A stretch of 64,000 nt of DNA from Ectobius pallidus (lineage: Eukaryota > Arthropoda > Insecta > Blattodea > Ectobiidae). Under the pieces are notes generated by a model. It ran no database searches. It was not told the DNA's origin and saw only the letters and a list, made by a program, of their open reading frames with translations. The translations under genes were made by a program, and so were the position numbers. The DNA is taken from contig CAXKWD010000005.1 of NCBI GenBank assembly GCA_964059195.1, positions 91,401,882-91,465,881 of the forward strand. Direction: 5' to 3'. Positions 10,219-21,370 of this stretch are shown here, piece by piece (position 1 is the first letter of the stretch; every line of letters starts with the position of its first letter).

Positions 10219-11377
10219 GCCTAAGATGAAGTATCTATTGAAAAACTACGCTTGCGCCTATCACAATTTAAATCTCTTTATGACGAATTTTACAAAATTC
10301 AGACAAAAATCGATCTTCTAGATGGTAACACAGAATCCGAGAGGGAAAGGGCGGATTTTGAGGACAAATATTTTGCCACTATAAGTAAATGCCAATTATA
10401 AATCAAAGATTTTGAAAATATGTTATTAGCAGCCAGTGGTTCATCAGTAGGCCTACCTGCACCTCCACAGACCCAATTCAAAGCTAACTTGCATGCAGTT
10501 ACTCAAGTTAGAAGTTCCAACTTTCAGTGGAGATTATCAAAAGTGGCTTTCCTACAAAGAATTATTTACTGCTCTAGTTCATTCGAATGAAACAATTTCT
10601 ACCATTCAGAAGTTTCACTATTTGCGTCTGTCTCTGAAATGTGATGCCTCTAAATTGGTCGATTCACCGCCTATCACATCAGAAAACTAAAGTATGGCCT
10701 GGCAATTGCTTCAAGAAATATACCAGAATCAAAAAATAACTGTGCAGAATTTTATCAGATCTCTTTTTGAATACGTTAAGGTCACTAAAGAATCTGCCCC
10801 TCAACTGTATAATCTTTTGGATCACTTCCAACATCAAGTGCGCACAATGAAAGGAATTGGCCAGCCTGTTCAACACTGGAACGCCTTTCTTATGCATTTT
10901 ATTATCTCCAAAATGGATCCAGCTATGCTTCGTGCTTGGGAATTTGAATCTTTTCCTACCTAAGTTCCAAAATTTTCAGACCTCTGTAAATTTCTGGAAA
11001 TTAGGTGCCGGTCTCTTGATGCCTTGGAACAGGAAAGGGGAGAAATAAGTTACACAAGGTTGAAACAGTCAAAGATACTGCCAAAAAGTTAAATATTGGT
11101 AAATATGGCGATCATCTTAAGTCTTACTTTGCATCAAGCTCTCAGAAGTGTACCTACTGTAAGGAGGAGAATTTTACTCAGCGCTGTCCTACATTCAGAT
11201 ATTTAGATTATAAGGACAAGAAGAGATTTGTTTGGGACAATAAGTCATGCACAAATTGTCTCCATTGAGGGCACATTTCTGCCAAATGTAAGGGGTCTAC
11301 ATGTAGAACCTGCCACAAAAAACATAACACGCTTCTTCATTTGCAAGATGGCTGTATTATTGCAAAAACTGAAGATA
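10219..11377 (+). pseudogene. BEL/Pao gag region, decayed
   Basis: Segments in changing frames give a DUF1759-like gag: LKLEVPTFSGDYQKWLSYKE (about 10500), FHYLRLSLKCDASKLVDSPP, a stop at 10690, then WQLLQEIYQNQKITVQNF. After more breaks comes a gag-type zinc knuckle region, SQKCTYCKEENFTQRCP (about 11140-11185) and CRTCHKKHNTLLHLQD (about 11311). At least four stops or shifts are visible. The family match is clear although no frame is long. Confidence 0.7.
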
Positions 11378-11879
11378 AACTACTGATGCCAGCAGTGCAG
11401 CTGTTCTTCATACTATGGTGCAATCCCTTGCCGGTATCGCTTGTAGTCCTACTCAAGTAATGCTTTTTACAGCTAATTTTTAGTGCCAGCATCAGGTGGG
11501 ACTTACCACACCTGTAGGGCTCTTCTGGATTCGAACTCTATACATAGCTTCATTTCACAAGACTTGTGTCAGCAACTGAGACTGAAGTGTTATGATTCCT
11601 CTGTAGAAGTTTCCAGCATAAATTTGTATTCTTCAAAAGTGTTGTGCACTACTCACAGTTCAAAGATGGTTACCATAAAGGATTTAAGGGAGAGATGCAA
11701 TGCTTAGTTGCCAACTGTCGCTACTGATGGTCCTTCATTGTCTATAGATATTAGTAGCATGCATTTTCTGTTACGAATACTAATAGCTGATCCAAAGTTC
11801 GACATTCCAGCTAGAGTGGATATGTTGATTGGTGGAGACTTGTTTTGGGACTTCTTGGACAAGTTATCTATCTTGGATC

Positions 11880-13147
11880 CATGGGTGTCGGCAGGGGGGC
11901 AAGGGAGGGGCATCTGCCCCCCCCTGGAATTTCTTACAGCCTCATCAGTTTCTTGGTACTCTTTGTTTCTGACAACCTGTAGCTGTTGCAGGGAGAATAA
12001 AAAATAAAATATTTTTAATGAGTGTAGTACGCATTGCATTGTTATAACTATCAGTGTATTTAATTAATAAATAATAAATAAATAATAATACATAAATTAA
12101 TAATCTGTCGCCGAGGCTCTTGCTCAAAATAATGTTATATGTTAATTTTAAAACTTGTCAAAAATGAAAAGTAACACTTACAAGAGAATTGGCATGTCTG
12201 TTGGTGAGAGAGTACACATTTGGTTTCTACGCGCGGCACAGTGTTATCTGTAAACATTTTTATAGCAAGGTACGGAAGTATAATACTACCGTCGGCACTC
12301 ACCTTGCAAAAGGCAACAATGAACGGTTTTAACTTTCAGAACATTTGACTGACCAGCTGGCATTAGATTTTAATTATAGATGTGTGGTATTGCCGTTCAG
12401 TGTTTAGTTTTAGTTACGTCTCTTCACTGTAACGATGGACATCAGGAATTTTTTCAAAAGAAAGAAGATTTGCAAATGATGATTCATCTACGATTTCAAG
12501 TGATACAGTTATCGCAAATAAGAATAACCATATTTCTAATAGTGTGGACATGGAATCAGAAGAACTTGCAGCGTGCTCTTCAAAGTCGGAGAGCGAGAAT
12601 ATTAATAATTACTCTGCAGATATTGGCATTCGTGTTCGGGATGTAGGGTGTAATTTAAACAGGAGTCAGTCAATGAGCGACGACACAAGATATGAACTTA
12701 TAAACAATCCTTGGGTACCTCCAACAACATATGACTTCACATCAGATGTAGGAGTAGGAAATTGATCATTCTGATATCAATGGCTTACTGATTACTCATC
12801 ATGGCTGGTTTATTCTGCCAAAGAAAAGTGTGCTTTGTGTCGACATTGTGTGGTTTTTCGACAGACAGTGCATCGTGGTTTTCAAGGTGCATTCATAGTA
12901 CATGCAGCCTCGCCGAATTCAACTTACATTTAAAACTGCGGTCCAGGAAACAGTATGAATATTAAGGTATGAATTATTTTAAATTGGTTTTCAATTGACC
13001 GAAATAAAATACTGATGTGTGCCTCATACCACTTGATTAAGAATTCACCACTAATTCTCAATTTTATAGAGTACTGTATAGTTGAGCCTAATGAATCTCA
13101 TTATGTTGAGTTTGCCCCCCTTAATAAAATTCCTGGTGACGCCCCTG
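11880..13147 (+). mobile_element. Internally deleted hAT element, 8-bp TSD CTTGGATC
   Basis: Left end CATGGGTGTCGGC and right end GGTGACGCCCCTG form imperfect terminal repeats. The target CTTGGATC is present at 11872-11879 and 13148-13155. It is 1268 bp, lies inside the BEL protease region and keeps only the start of a transposase gene, so it is non-autonomous. Confidence 0.8.
12434..12905 (+). pseudogene. hAT (ZMYM1/TTF-type) transposase N-terminal remnant
   Basis: Fragments in two frames: MDIRNFFKRKKICK from 12434, then RYELINNPWVPPTTYDFTSD (about 12690), QWLTDYSSWLVYSAKEKCAL and CRHCVVF (about 12780-12860). This is the TTF-type zinc-finger start common in insect hAT proteins annotated ZMYM1-like, and it sits inside the CTTGGATC-flanked hAT. 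The catalytic core is absent, removed with the middle of the element. Confidence 0.6.
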
Positions 13148-14220
13148 CTTGGATCACGTCCCAATGATGGTCTTTCATTACGTGAAATGAAACTTGGGTG
13201 GATAATCACAGGAGTTGTTCCTGTAACTTCACATAGTAATGAAAGTGCTAAATGCCATTTCATCTCTACGGAAATGCTGTCTCAACAGATGGAGAGATTC
13301 TGGTATCAAGAGGAGTTTTCAACTCGCATATTATCGGAGGACGAGAATCGTTGTGAGTTGTTTGTTTCTACAGTTAAACGCGCCAGGACGATACAGTATA
13401 CAGATGCCTACGAAGGATCTTGGTGCTTCTCGGCAACAGGCCTTGAAGAGATTTTTCACTATGGAACTAGACTTCACAGAAATCCGAACGAAGTTGCTGT
13501 ATGAGTATGCAAAATTCATGACAGAATATATTAACCTGGGTCACATGGAAAGAATCACGTCTGGTTTAGATGACGATGGAAATCATGTCTATTATCTGCC
13601 ACATCATCCTGTGATCAAGGAATCTAGTACCACTACTAAGTAGACGGTGGTCTTCGATGGCTCTGCCAAGTCTTCTTCTGGAAAATCATTGAATGACCTG
13701 CTCATGGTAGGACCTTTACTTCAACAAGATCTTTACTCATTGATATTTCGACTGCGTTGTCATCGTTATGCAGTGACAGCAGACATAGAAAAGATGAACA
13801 GAAATGTGCTTCTAGATGAGATGCAGCGGGACCTACAGCACATTTTTTGGAGAGAAAACAAGGACAAACCTATTCAGATTTTTAGACTCAATACGGTCAC
13901 TTACGGCTTGTCTCAGTCTTCTTTCTTTGCCATCAGGGTGCTCCACAGATTTGCTGCAGATGAAGGCCACAAATTCTCTCTAGCAGGCAAAGCACTTAAG
14001 CATGATTTTTATGTAGATGATTATACCGGTGGTGGCTCTTCTGTTGAAGAAGTTATGGAATTGAGACAACAGCTCACTGACATATTACGTGTGGAGACAT
14101 CCATGGTGTGACAACGACGAAAGGATACTTTCAACGATACCACCTGCACTCTGTTAGATTTTGAAGATAATCAGTCCATGAAAACTATGGGCCTACACTG
14201 GAACCAAAAAGTTGATTCAT

Positions 14221-14435
14221 TACTTGGAATATGCTCCACTATTCGCACCAGTATTTTTTTCTTTGTCCACTTTTCTCTCCCCTAAGTGCATGAAAGTCCT
14301 ATTTCTCTGTTTCAAGTTGTTCTCTCTTGCATGTGGATGTTGGTGTACTATTTTCTCTAATGTTTTAGGGTGTTTAGTTCTTTCATTTGTATGTTTAAAT
14401 TTTCTGAATGTATTAATTACATATTTAAATAACAT
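14221..14435. other. Unassigned junction between BEL and MULE remnants
   Basis: AT-rich, with hydrophobic chance ORFs on both strands. I see no terminal repeat here, so the BEL/MULE boundary is not fixed. Confidence 0.3.
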
Positions 14436-15560
14436 GATGGATTGCATTACATGTAATCAGCGCAGTAATACTTTCAGTCATAACAGGACTCTGGTTAAAC
14501 ACAAAAGTTGAAAAAGATAGGTAGCAGTACAAAGTTCATTTGTGATTTATGTAGTTTTAGCACTGCATCAAAATTTTTCTTGACCCATCATGTGAAAGTG
14601 AATCACATAAAACAAAAAAATGAAATTCAGTGTCTTGTCAGGAGTCCACTGTGTCAAGAGACTCGTGCAACATGTCAAAATATGGTTCAACATTATAAGT
14701 CAGAGCAAGACATTTATATTGGGAGTGAAACACTAGAGTTTTCTAATGAATTTGAATTTTTCAACTGAAAAAATGAAATTGAAAAGGAAGAAGTGTGCAA
14801 GTTCGTTGTATGGTGATCAAGGTACACAAATAAGATAGATGGTTCTTCAAAAATGTCATTTAGGTGCCATCGTGATGGTGACTTTAAACCAGCCAGCAAA
14901 AATTTACGCCATACAAAATGATAGGTAGCAACAAAATTAATGGGTACTGCCCAGCAAAATTAGATGAAACATTTCACTTGACAGGGAGTGTGACCATTTT
15001 ATACTGCAGAAATCATGTTGGTCATCAACCAGAGCTAGGTCATTTGAAATAGTCGCAAAGCGAAAAAAATTATATTGCAGCAAAAATATCAATGAATACT
15101 CCATTCAATAGAATATTGGATGACATGAGGGATTCTATCAGCAGCTCAGGATTAGAACGTATCCATTTGCTTACAAGAAAAGATCTATCTATCATAGATC
15201 ACCAATACAACTTAAAATCAGTAGCAATACGACACAGTAATGATTGTACGAGTGTCGAATCCTGGATAAAAGAGATGGAGGCAGCTGGTGAAGTAGTACT
15301 ATTTTATAAACCTCAGGGCGTCTTAATAGAAACCCAACCCCAGTTGTAAATTGATGACTTTGTTCTATCCATCATGAACAAAATACAGAGAGAAATGCGG
15401 AAGCAGTATGGTAAAAATTATGTGTGATTTGATTTCACTCATGGCCTCAATAACTACGGCTTCGAGCTGACAACCCTCCTGGTGCTAGACGATCTTGTCA
15501 GGGATTCCCCTGTTCATTTACGTTTTCCAGCAAGAGCGATACAAGCATTTTCTTGACAGT
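14436..15560 (+). pseudogene. Mutator-like (MULE) transposase with C2H2 fingers, decayed
   Basis: It starts MMDCITCNQRSNTFSHN with C2H2-like fingers (FICDLCSFSTASKFFLTHH, about 14536), then FRCHRDGDFKPASKNLRHTK in another frame. Next come SVTILYCRNHVGHQPELGH (about 14989) and a 85-codon open part (15095-15349: MNTPFNRILDDMRDSISSSG). Finally DFTHGLNNYGFELTTLLVLD (about 15430) matches the first-Asp block of MULE DDE domains (D-x-THGxNxYxFxLxTxxVxD). Many stops and shifts. It stops near 15560, so the rest of the DDE domain is missing. Confidence 0.6.
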
Positions 15561-15835
15561 AATAGAAATACACTGGTTGAACCTCTACAACTGAAAGTAT
15601 TCATGTCAGATATGGCAGAAGTGTTATAATGTTTGGACCATGGTAATGTTACCTCCTATTCTGTCTATTCTGTACATGGCATGTCGATGAGGCATGGAGA
15701 AAAAAAATCTTTCGAAAGTAAGCGACCATGAGAAACAGGATGAAGTGTACACTACTGTGGACACTACTGGAGGAGAGGGATGAAACCACGTTCTCTAGAA
15801 TGCTTGAACAAGCTATGGTAAACACAACCAGAGAT

Positions 15836-16308
15836 TGAAGAGGCTGGTTGGTTTTAATAGAGCAACACAGATAGTAGAAATGGACCTGCCATTGAAGTGC
15901 TTCACAAGACATGGAATGCACTTGAATAAATATGGGAAGATTGTGCTAGCCAGGGAAATAGTGAAGAAACTAAAGGAAGCAGCTGTGGAATCAGAACCTA
16001 TACCTTTGAACCAGTTTAACCCAGAGCTGCAACATGGTAAACAAAGTGACAGCAGTCAGATAATTACACTAGAGAATGATGTCGCCACTACACAAAGGGA
16101 AGAGGATATAGAGCATGTCAGAAGAGAGGACGACATCACAGCTGTAGTTATGGATTATGAACAAGAACAGCAATATGTCAGCAATCGTGAAGACTTCTCC
16201 CAGAGTGTGCTAGCTATGGGTAGTAGAGAGGTAGATCTACATTACCATGAGTTACAGCACCACTGTACAGTAGTGTCATATGGAAACAATAATATTTATA
16301 GTGACTGA
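15836..16308 (+). pseudogene. Retroelement ORF tail with SGNH-hydrolase-like HGxHLN block
   Basis: A 157-codon open frame begins MKRLVGFNRATQIVEMDLPL and has CFTRHGMHLNKYGKIVLARE, the catalytic His block (HGxHLNxxGKxxLA) at the end of SGNH/esterase domains found in ORF1-type proteins of insect retroelements. The next 100 residues are acidic and Gln/Glu rich. The upstream serine motif is not seen: the 200 bp before it are broken by stops. A truncated relic is likely. A host hydrolase is unlikely because the domain's first three quarters are missing. Confidence 0.45.
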
Positions 16309-16900
16309 ACAGTGTGCTCCATTATAATCTTGTTCCTGCTGGTGTCTCATATCAAGGATATATTTGTTTTGGGTGAGTACAATATAATATGTTTTTAAAT
16401 TGCATTGAAACCCACTCGGTATCATTTAAATTTTAAGTTCGTATAACCCTCCATCCCTTTTCCATGAGGCAGGGCCGAAAGCAGCCAAATATGTCCGAGT
16501 CTATATGACGTTAGCACCACACTTGTCAGCGACGAGCTCCAAGTTACTGGCTCTGGTGCAGATGGTCGCTTTGTTTGTGATGTCAGCAATGTAGATCTGC
16601 AGATTCATGTTTATGTATCTGAATAGAAGTGATGAATGTGCTAAGTTTCTGGTTCATATTGTTTTAGTAAGAAGGAATTGTTTTTGGAGGGAATTGCACT
16701 GTTCCGTAGCAACTACTCCCTATGTTCATAAAATAGAAATGAAGAATAAATGTACATATGTATGTATTTAAAGCTGATGCAATAATGTGTAAAGTGCACT
16801 AATATGTGAAACCTTGTGCATTACCCTAAATACAAGGTGGAGCAATATTTTCTTTACCATTTCGGCAAGGGATAGTGTCATGTGGGGTGGTCCTAGAGAG
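16309..16900. other. Unassigned AT-rich stretch
   Basis: No ORF, RNA gene or convincing terminal repeat was recognised. The left end of the IS630-type element probably lies near 16830-16850, but I could not pair it with a right end. Confidence 0.3.
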
Positions 16901-17354
16901 TGGGGAAGGGACCATTCGACTCTGGGGAACCTAAGGTTTATTAGTAGGCGTTCATTACTGAAGCTTTTCTTACTAATGGAAATTCGTAGTCATGCAACGT
17001 GCGTTTCAAAGAAACTTTGATTTAGCCCATTTAGCTCCCATTCCCTCGAAACCAACAATCTTGAATTGGATTCAAAATTTTAAAGCCACGAGTTCAGCAA
17101 CTTGAGGTCAACCATACAGTGCTAGTACCCATGAAAATGTTGCGTGAGTGAGATGTTATATGATCATCCAACCACATGCTGCTGCACTGAACATGTCTAG
17201 TCACTCAGTATGCCATATTTTACATGAACATCTTCATTTTCCCCTATGCAAAATCGTGATTGCACAGGAACTCTTACTGAGGGATCTCGAAAACCGTGTC
17301 AACATTTGTCGGCAGCTTTTTAACGACATTCCAGCTACCTATATTGTCATGTTC

Positions 17355-18293
17355 CAGTGTTATACCGTTGTTAAGGGTTATTTGTGTGTGAATAATCATA
17401 CATAGCCATTTTAATTGTAATGCTTGTAGCAGCAGCTTTGATAACTTACGGGAATTTTACAAACAATGTGGCATTCAGTATCGTTTTAACATCTTCGTTA
17501 ATTGCTACTGCAGGTGTGATTTTTGCAGTTTTCTGGTGGCTAAGTCTGGACATGGGAGAGTCGATTACGTTTGAAGGCAAAATGAATCAAATCATCTTGG
17601 ACAAAGTTAATCATGCAGGCCTACTAATAGATCCTGAAGATGCCTTTAAAGAAATTCCAGCTACAGAACAGGAAACGGAGATAGAAGATCTCCACAACTT
17701 GTTGGCACGGCACCTGCAAGAAAGCAAAGACTTAAAAATCAAGCAGAATCTTGAGGTTCAAAAGTTGGAGTCCAAACGGTTGAAAAAGATTTCAGAGAAA
17801 GAGTGTCAGATATTGACAGAACTGAACGACTTACTGGCAAGAATGAGGCAGGAAGAACATCTACAGAAGTTGCTGCAGGATATTCAGAAAGAAAAACATA
17901 AGCTGTATGCAGAATATCAGCTCAGAGAAGCCATCTCGAAAAGTCGAGCATTGCAGTCAAAAGACGACTTCAATTTGATTGAAACTGTAATAAAGCAACA
18001 AAACAATTTATTGGAAAAGGTCCACACTTCCAAAGGGAAATGCAGTGCAGATTTGCTGAAATTTAAAAACCTCAAAACTCTTCAAGATTTAAAAGAAAGA
18101 ATTTCAGCGGCGGTTATTGAAACTGCATCATCTTCTGATGAATCCGAAAGTGAAAAAGATACAATTGAGGCTAATTTTGTTGATGATTAGAAATTTCATC
18201 CTTCAAGGCTAATTTGTTTTCTAATTTAATTTGAACTGCTTGTGTAGCTTGTTCCAGTGTATCTACTAGATGTAGAAATAAATCTATTATTAT
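17355..18293 (+). mobile_element. Retroposed insertion with 14-15-bp TSD carrying a 256-codon gene
   Basis: The mariner-type transposase is split by about 0.94 kb flanked by a direct repeat ATATTGTCATGTTC (17341-17354 and 18295-18308; one more T on each side also matches). The insert starts CAGTGTTATACCGTTG and ends with AATAAA (18277-18282) and a short TTATTATTA tail. Long variable TSDs, an AATAAA close to the 3' end and absence of terminal inverted repeats point to target-primed retroposition of an mRNA-like molecule. The tail is (TTA)n, not poly(A). Confidence 0.75.
17420..18190 (+). CDS. Intronless membrane-anchored coiled-coil protein, 256 aa, unrecognised
   Basis: An uninterrupted frame from ATG 17420 to TAG 18188-18190. 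Residues 17-42 form one strong transmembrane segment (AFSIVLTSSLIATAGVIFAV, then FWWLSL), preceded by a weaker hydrophobic start. Residues about 83-205 are Leu/Glu/Lys-rich with a heptad-like pattern, predicted coiled coil. The block LHNLLARHLQE (92-102) recurs as LNDLLARMRQE (136-146). The C-terminus is acidic (SSSDESESEKD). A 65-bp 5' UTR and 85-bp 3' UTR with AATAAA lie inside the TSDs. I recognise no family. It is either a retrocopy of a host gene or an ORF of a non-autonomous retroelement. Openness over 256 codons among dead neighbours suggests a recent event or selection. Confidence 0.6.
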   Translation: MLVAAALITYGNFTNNVAFSIVLTSSLIATAGVIFAVFWWLSLDMGESITFEGKMNQIILDKVNHAGLLIDPEDAFKEIPATEQETEIEDLHNLLARHLQESKDLKIKQNLEVQKLESKRLKKISEKECQILTELNDLLARMRQEEHLQKLLQDIQKEKHKLYAEYQLREAISKSRALQSKDDFNLIETVIKQQNNLLEKVHTSKGKCSADLLKFKNLKTLQDLKERISAAVIETASSSDESESEKDTIEANFVDD

Positions 18294-18928
18294 TATATTG
18301 TCATGTTCAGCGATGAGGCTCATTTTCACCTCTCAGGTTCAGTAAATCGACAAAACCTTCGGTATTGGAGTGAAGCAAATCCGAGAGAGTTGCACCAAAC
18401 GCCACTACACAGCCCTCGGGTAACCACTTGGTGTGCCATAACCAGTCATGGAATCATTGGCCCCTATTTTTTTTTTAAGAGGGGGGAAATGACGGTCACC
18501 TCACACCTGATCGGTACATTGACATGTTGCAGAACTTCTTGCAAGCAAACCTTAATGACCTTGACCATGTGCAGTTTCAACAAAGTGGAGTGACAGCACA
18601 CGTGGCCCGGAGATTGATGGAAGTTGTGAGACAGATGTTTCCAGGGAAGGTTATTTCAATGAGGCCTGCTCGATCCCCAGACTTAACTCCATATGATATT
18701 TTTCCTCTGGGATTACCTCAGAGCTGAAGTATACAAGTATACACAGACCAAAGATTTGACTGCCTGGAAGACGACCATTCGCCTGAAAATCCAGCTCGTT
18801 CGGATCGACATCTTACAAGTGATACACAACTACCGATTAAGACTTCAGTAGTTTAAGTGTGATTTATAATACAGATGCTGTGGTAATTGGTTCTGATTAT
18901 AACAATTTATGATAACACTGCAAAAGTA

Positions 18929-20262
18929 CGAGGGCTATTCAGAAAGTAAGGAACGTTTCCACCTGATGCCGCCAGGCGCGCGCCAATAGCGTATACATTG
19001 TTGTGCTCGTGCTCGGCACCTCAGTCAGTATCCAGTTGTGACAACGGGAACATCTCCGCGCTGCCCCTTTTTTTAATATTCAAATTTGAAATGTGTGCTG
19101 CAATCCAAAATCCTCCAGTTGTGAGGTGCGGTCTGTGATTCGTTTTTTGTTGGCAAAAAACTTAAAACCAATAGAAATTCATCGGGAACTGTGTGAAGTG
19201 TATGGGAACAACGTAATGAGTGAAAGTTCTTTCAGGAAGTGGTGCATTCAGTTTAAAAATGGCCGAACAAACGTTCATGATGAAGAGAAGAGTGGACGTC
19301 CGAGCATTGTGACTGACGATCTGGTCGCCAAAGTTGATGAAAAGATTCGTGAAAACCGCCGTTTCACAATAACTGAGCTTTCTCTATGTTTCCCACAAGT
19401 TTCACGGACTTTATTGTTTGAAATTGTTTCACAGAAGCTAGGCTACCACAAATTTTGTGCAAGATGGGTGCCAAAAATGCTTACAGGTCACCATAAAGAA
19501 GAACGAATGGGGGCAGCTTTGACGTTTTTGGAGGCCTACCACAGTCATGGTGATGCACTACTGGATCGAATCGTAACAGGAGACGAAACCTGGGTGAAAC
19601 ATGTGAATTGTGAGACAAAATTACAGTCCATGGAGTGGGGGCACACAAGTTCCCCTAAAAAACCAAAAAAATTTCTGCAAACTTTTTCGGCAAGGAAGAT
19701 CATGGCAACAGTGTTCTGGAACAGGCAAGGTGTTCTTCTTATTGATTTTCTCGAGCGTGGTGCAACAATAAACTCTGAGCGGTACTGCCAAACATTGCAA
19801 AACCTCAGGAGAGCTGTCCAAAACAAGCACCAAGGAAAATTGTCATCCCAAATTTTGCTTTTGCATGACAATGTCCGACCTCACACGGCAAACCGTACGC
19901 AAGAACTCTTGAACTCGTTCAACTGGGAAGTTTTTCCTCATCCCCCCTACAGTCCTGATCTTGCTCCAAGTGATTTTCACTTGTTCCCGAAAATGAAGAC
20001 CTGGCTAGCAACACAGCGTTTTGACGACGATGAGGAGCTCCAAGTACGCGTCACTGAGTAGCTGAGATCACAGGCGGCAGAATTCTATGACACAGGAATT
20101 TCAAAGCTTGTCCACCGCTATGATAATGCCTGAATTTGTATGGTGATTATGTTGAGAAGTAGTATTTTAGTCCCTCTTTCACATGTATATAATAAAATGT
20201 TTTTCTTGTACTCGGTTTTTTTTTAAATTCCAAAACGTTCCTTACTTTCTGAATAGCCCTCG
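18929..20262 (+). mobile_element. Mariner transposon, TA-flanked
   Basis: Terminal inverted repeats CGAGGGCTATTCAGAAAGTA and following AGGAACGTTT at both ends. TA dinucleotides flank at 18927-18928 and 20263-20264. Length is 1334 bp, normal for mariner. It sits 26 bp before the THAP ORF start. Confidence 0.93.
19093..20061 (+). pseudogene. Mariner DD34D transposase, damaged at both ends
   Basis: A 322-codon frame covers nearly the whole transposase (family about 345 aa). The helix-turn-helix region begins CEVRSVIRFLLAKNLKPIEI; the WVPKML linker is present; the catalytic triad is D164 (TGDETWV), D259 (HDNVRPH) and D294 (SPDLAPSDFHLF), with exactly 34 residues between the last two, so the active site is intact. 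Two lesions: the only nearby ATG (19091) is one base out of frame, and a TAG at 20059-20061 stops the protein, after which the frame continues LRSQAAEFYDTGISKLVHRY. As written it has no normal start and lacks its last ~25 residues. Confidence 0.88.
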
Positions 20263-20290
20263 TATTTCTTATTTGTTTCAGGAATTCACA

Positions 20291-21370
20291 ATGCCTAGGT
20301 TTTATAGTGTTGTTGGCTGCAAAAGTAACTACAAGTCACAACATAAAAGTGTTACCAGTAATATATTTTCTTTACCAATAAATGAAGAACTTAAGAAGAA
20401 GTGGCTTAGAAACATTCCTACAGACTTTACAGGGGTAAGCAAGCCTGTTATTTGTGTGAAGCATTTTCCTGAAGAGAGTGTGATAAGAACAGAGACATTT
20501 GTAGTTGATGGGGAAATAAAAATATTTCCTAGAACTTACCCTAAACTGAAACCTAGTCAATACCCTCAATATTTCCTCATCTGCCTGAGTATTTATCAAG
20601 ACCAGGTCCATCAAGCAGAAGAAGAAAATTTGAACCAAGCAGTTGCAGAAAGCTTAAAAGAGCTTTAAAACTATACTGAACGACAAGCTCTGCGTTGCAC
20701 AGCAGATGTGATGCAGTACAAACTAAGTGTAAAAGATGAACTTAAAGGGCAATGGATTAGCATAATGCCAGAAAAAGGATAGTGATGTGCTTAATGGATG
20801 ACATTCAGAAGATTCTTGGTTCAATGTGTGTTATAAACAATCTCAGTGTTTTGCTTACAATAAATAATTGCTAATTATCACAACAAGAAGTCCCAAAGAA
20901 ATGCAAGATAATTAACCATAAAATGTGTTCTTGATGAAATTTTTAGTTATCTAGAGTTACATGTGCATAATGAGGATGTAAATAAGAAACTAGTGGTGCA
21001 TAATACATAAGCAATGTTAACGAATACCTTTTCTGGAGAATAATCTCCTCAGTTACAGTTTATAATGGAGCAAACAAAATTGCAAAATATGTAATAGCTA
21101 ATGCTTGCAGGTATGACAGCAACACTTTGCTGTTAGCAGCTTGTGTGTATTCAAAGGAGGTACTATTTATGGTGCTAGCAAAAATTATGCTTCAAATGTA
21201 GCAAAAACTGCTCAAGGATTTATGATTACAAGTGTGTTTTCAAAATACAAAGATTTAGTGAGCATTATGCCAGTTCAGGGATTAACGTCTAAACAGTTAA
21301 AGGCTATGCTGTTGCATGTAATTAAGGAAGTAAAGAAAATTGTACTCTATAGGCTTGTTTGTTAACAATA
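20291..21370 (+). pseudogene. P-element-like transposase with THAP domain, decayed
   Basis: The first 126 codons (20291-20668) are open: a THAP DNA-binding domain MPRFYSVVGCKSNYK, SLPINEELKKKWLRNIP, VICVKHFPEESVI and an AVPTxF-like end. The first zinc Cys of the C2CH set appears replaced by Tyr (FYSVVGC where YCxxxGC is expected). Later segments include AQGFMITSVFSKYKDLVSIM (about 21207) and GLTSKQLKAMLLHVIKEVKK (21280-21339), which match the RNase H-like core of P/THAP9 transposases. Stops fill the part between. No terminal repeats were found. Confidence 0.6.

Larger units (their letters stand above)
11378..14220 (+). pseudogene. BEL/Pao protease and reverse transcriptase, decayed and split by a hAT
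   Basis: A DUF1758-type aspartic protease (CRALLDSNSIHSFISQDLC, about 11513) runs to IGGDLFWDFLDKLSI (about 11829). It is cut by the hAT at 11880-13147 and resumes with SRPNDGLSLREMKLGWII (about 13150). The Pao RT follows in shifting frames: FMTEYINLGHMERI, LPHHPVIKESSTTTK, a stop at 13639, VVFDGSAKSSSGKSLND, TADIEKMN and the YVDD motif (HDFYVDDYTGGG, about 14000). Homology ends at LHWNQKVDS near 14217, before RNase H and integrase, so the 3' half is missing. Confidence 0.8.
16936..18850 (+). pseudogene. IS630/Tc1-mariner-type transposase, dead and interrupted
   Basis: The N-terminal part reads VMQRAFQRNFDLAHLAPIPS (about 16990), LNWIQNFKATSSA, SVCHILHEHLHFPLCKIVIA (about 17206) and DIPATYIVMF (about 17325). 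After removing the insertion at 17355-18293 it continues without a gap as SDEAHFHLSGSVNRQNLRYW and LHSPRVTTWCAITSHGIIGP. The first Asp is in FSDEAHF. The second block reads FQQSGVTAHVA where the family has QQDGATAHxA, so the second catalytic Asp is lost. The third block is ARSPDLTPYDIF. Several stops and shifts (about 17115, 18480, 18720). Confidence 0.8.

Noticed and set aside
11504..14110. A functional BEL/Pao pol gene
   Set aside because: Homology is clear, but stops, frame changes and a hAT insertion make it a pseudogene.
15649..15921. A 90-codon minus-strand ORF
   Set aside because: It overlaps plus-strand retroelement coding sequence and has no recognisable domain.
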